A stretch of DNA of 32,556 bases from Bacteroidota bacterium (GTDB taxonomy: Bacteria > Bacteroidota > Bacteroidia > JABEUT01). A program made the position numbers and the translations under genes. The DNA lies in the NCBI GenBank assembly GCA_013289475.1, contig JABCZW010000025.1:1-32556 (forward strand), read 5' to 3'. The first letter of the stretch is position 1. Every line of letters starts with the position of its first letter. This document shows positions 32,231 through 32,556 of this stretch, piece after piece. Under the pieces are notes generated by a model. It was not told the DNA's origin. It searched no databases and saw only the letters and a list, made by a program, of their open reading frames with translations.

Positions 32231-32556
32231 ATGACTAAAAGCAATTTCGAACGGATGATTGAACTGGCTGAAGAGGCCTTTGACGTGCGCAACGACCCCG
32301 ACCAGCTTAGTGTAGACGAAAAGGTAATTGAGCGTCTCCAGAAAATGCACCCTGCAACCGTATCGGAATACGATGACGGCAAAGGCCCTGTTTGCTGGAT
32401 ATTGGGCATACCCACCACCACCGACCTGATGAACAAATTCCTGAATTGCCAGATAAGCGAGAAGCAATTATTTGAACAAACCCCGCTGAAAGGCCCGTAC
32501 GAAGCCGTATACCTATGCTCGGCAATGGTATTAAAGGAATACCGCAACAAAGGCAT
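32231..32556 (+). CDS. Partial conserved protein, possibly GNAT-related, running off the right edge
   Basis: From ATG 32231 the plus-strand frame stays open to the window end (108 full codons, no stop). The N-terminus is helical and acidic (MTKSNFERMIELAEEAFDVR). Then come SVDEKVIERLQKMHPATVSE, GPVCWILGIPTTTDLMNKFL and, at the edge, YEAVYLCSAMVLKEYRNKG. The last part looks like strand beta-4 plus the start of a GNAT motif A (hydrophobic strand, then EYRxKGI), so an acetyltransferase-like fold is possible but unproven without the C-terminus. The opposite-strand open frames over this stretch are shadows. Its codon use and promoter box support it as the real gene. Confidence 0.65.
   Translation, partial: MTKSNFERMIELAEEAFDVRNDPDQLSVDEKVIERLQKMHPATVSEYDDGKGPVCWILGIPTTTDLMNKFLNCQISEKQLFEQTPLKGPYEAVYLCSAMVLKEYRNKG

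Noticed and set aside
32212..32556. Minus-strand open frames at the right edge
   Set aside because: Their translations lack protein-like composition, while the plus-strand frame from 32231 is coherent and has its own promoter box.

Overview
The window comes from a member of the Bacteroidota, probably a Chitinophagia/Sphingobacteriia-like lineage. It contains TonB-dependent receptors, a type IX secretion (T9SS) sorting domain, a PorV-like protein, the short ProRS type, and a bacterial GGGP synthase. There are few Shine-Dalgarno-like sites, and several genes are preceded by the Bacteroidota -7 element TAnnTTTG. No rRNA, tRNA, CRISPR array, integrase or transposase was seen. Both ends cut through genes.

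Left part (1-10.3 kb): the 3' end of a TonB-dependent receptor; a secreted six-repeat NHL/PKD protein with a T9SS sorting tail; a GNAT acetyltransferase; a secreted YD-repeat-like protein; proS with an unknown co-transcribed gene; a Gly/Trp/Tyr-rich secreted protein; and a FadL-type outer-membrane protein. Centre (10.3-16.1 kb): a tight four-gene minus-strand operon (GGGP synthase, ThiE/TenI-like, PnuC-like transporter, NadR-like kinase); a second NHL protein that is a lipoprotein; a Sfp-type phosphopantetheinyl transferase; and ahcY with a clear terminator.

Middle right (16.1-27.9 kb): a GT39-like membrane glycosyltransferase gene broken by a frameshift; a small Rieske-like lipoprotein in which both histidine ligands are cysteine; a Lys-rich secreted protein; and a 9-kb outer-membrane operon of TonB-dependent receptor, 1,300-residue secreted protein with a T9SS-type tail, and PorV-like protein. 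The simplest reading is a cargo with its dedicated outer-membrane partners.

Right part (27.9-32.6 kb): greA-HIT, ruvC, an extended SDR, a PepSY-like small protein, two tandem paralogous small exported proteins, and a gene running off the right edge. Intergenic regions hold palindromic repeats typical of accessory spacer DNA. The points most worth a second look are the four-cysteine Rieske-like protein, the frameshifted glycosyltransferase, promoters placed so close to ATG that the mRNAs should be leaderless, and two mutually exclusive hairpins in the greA leader.
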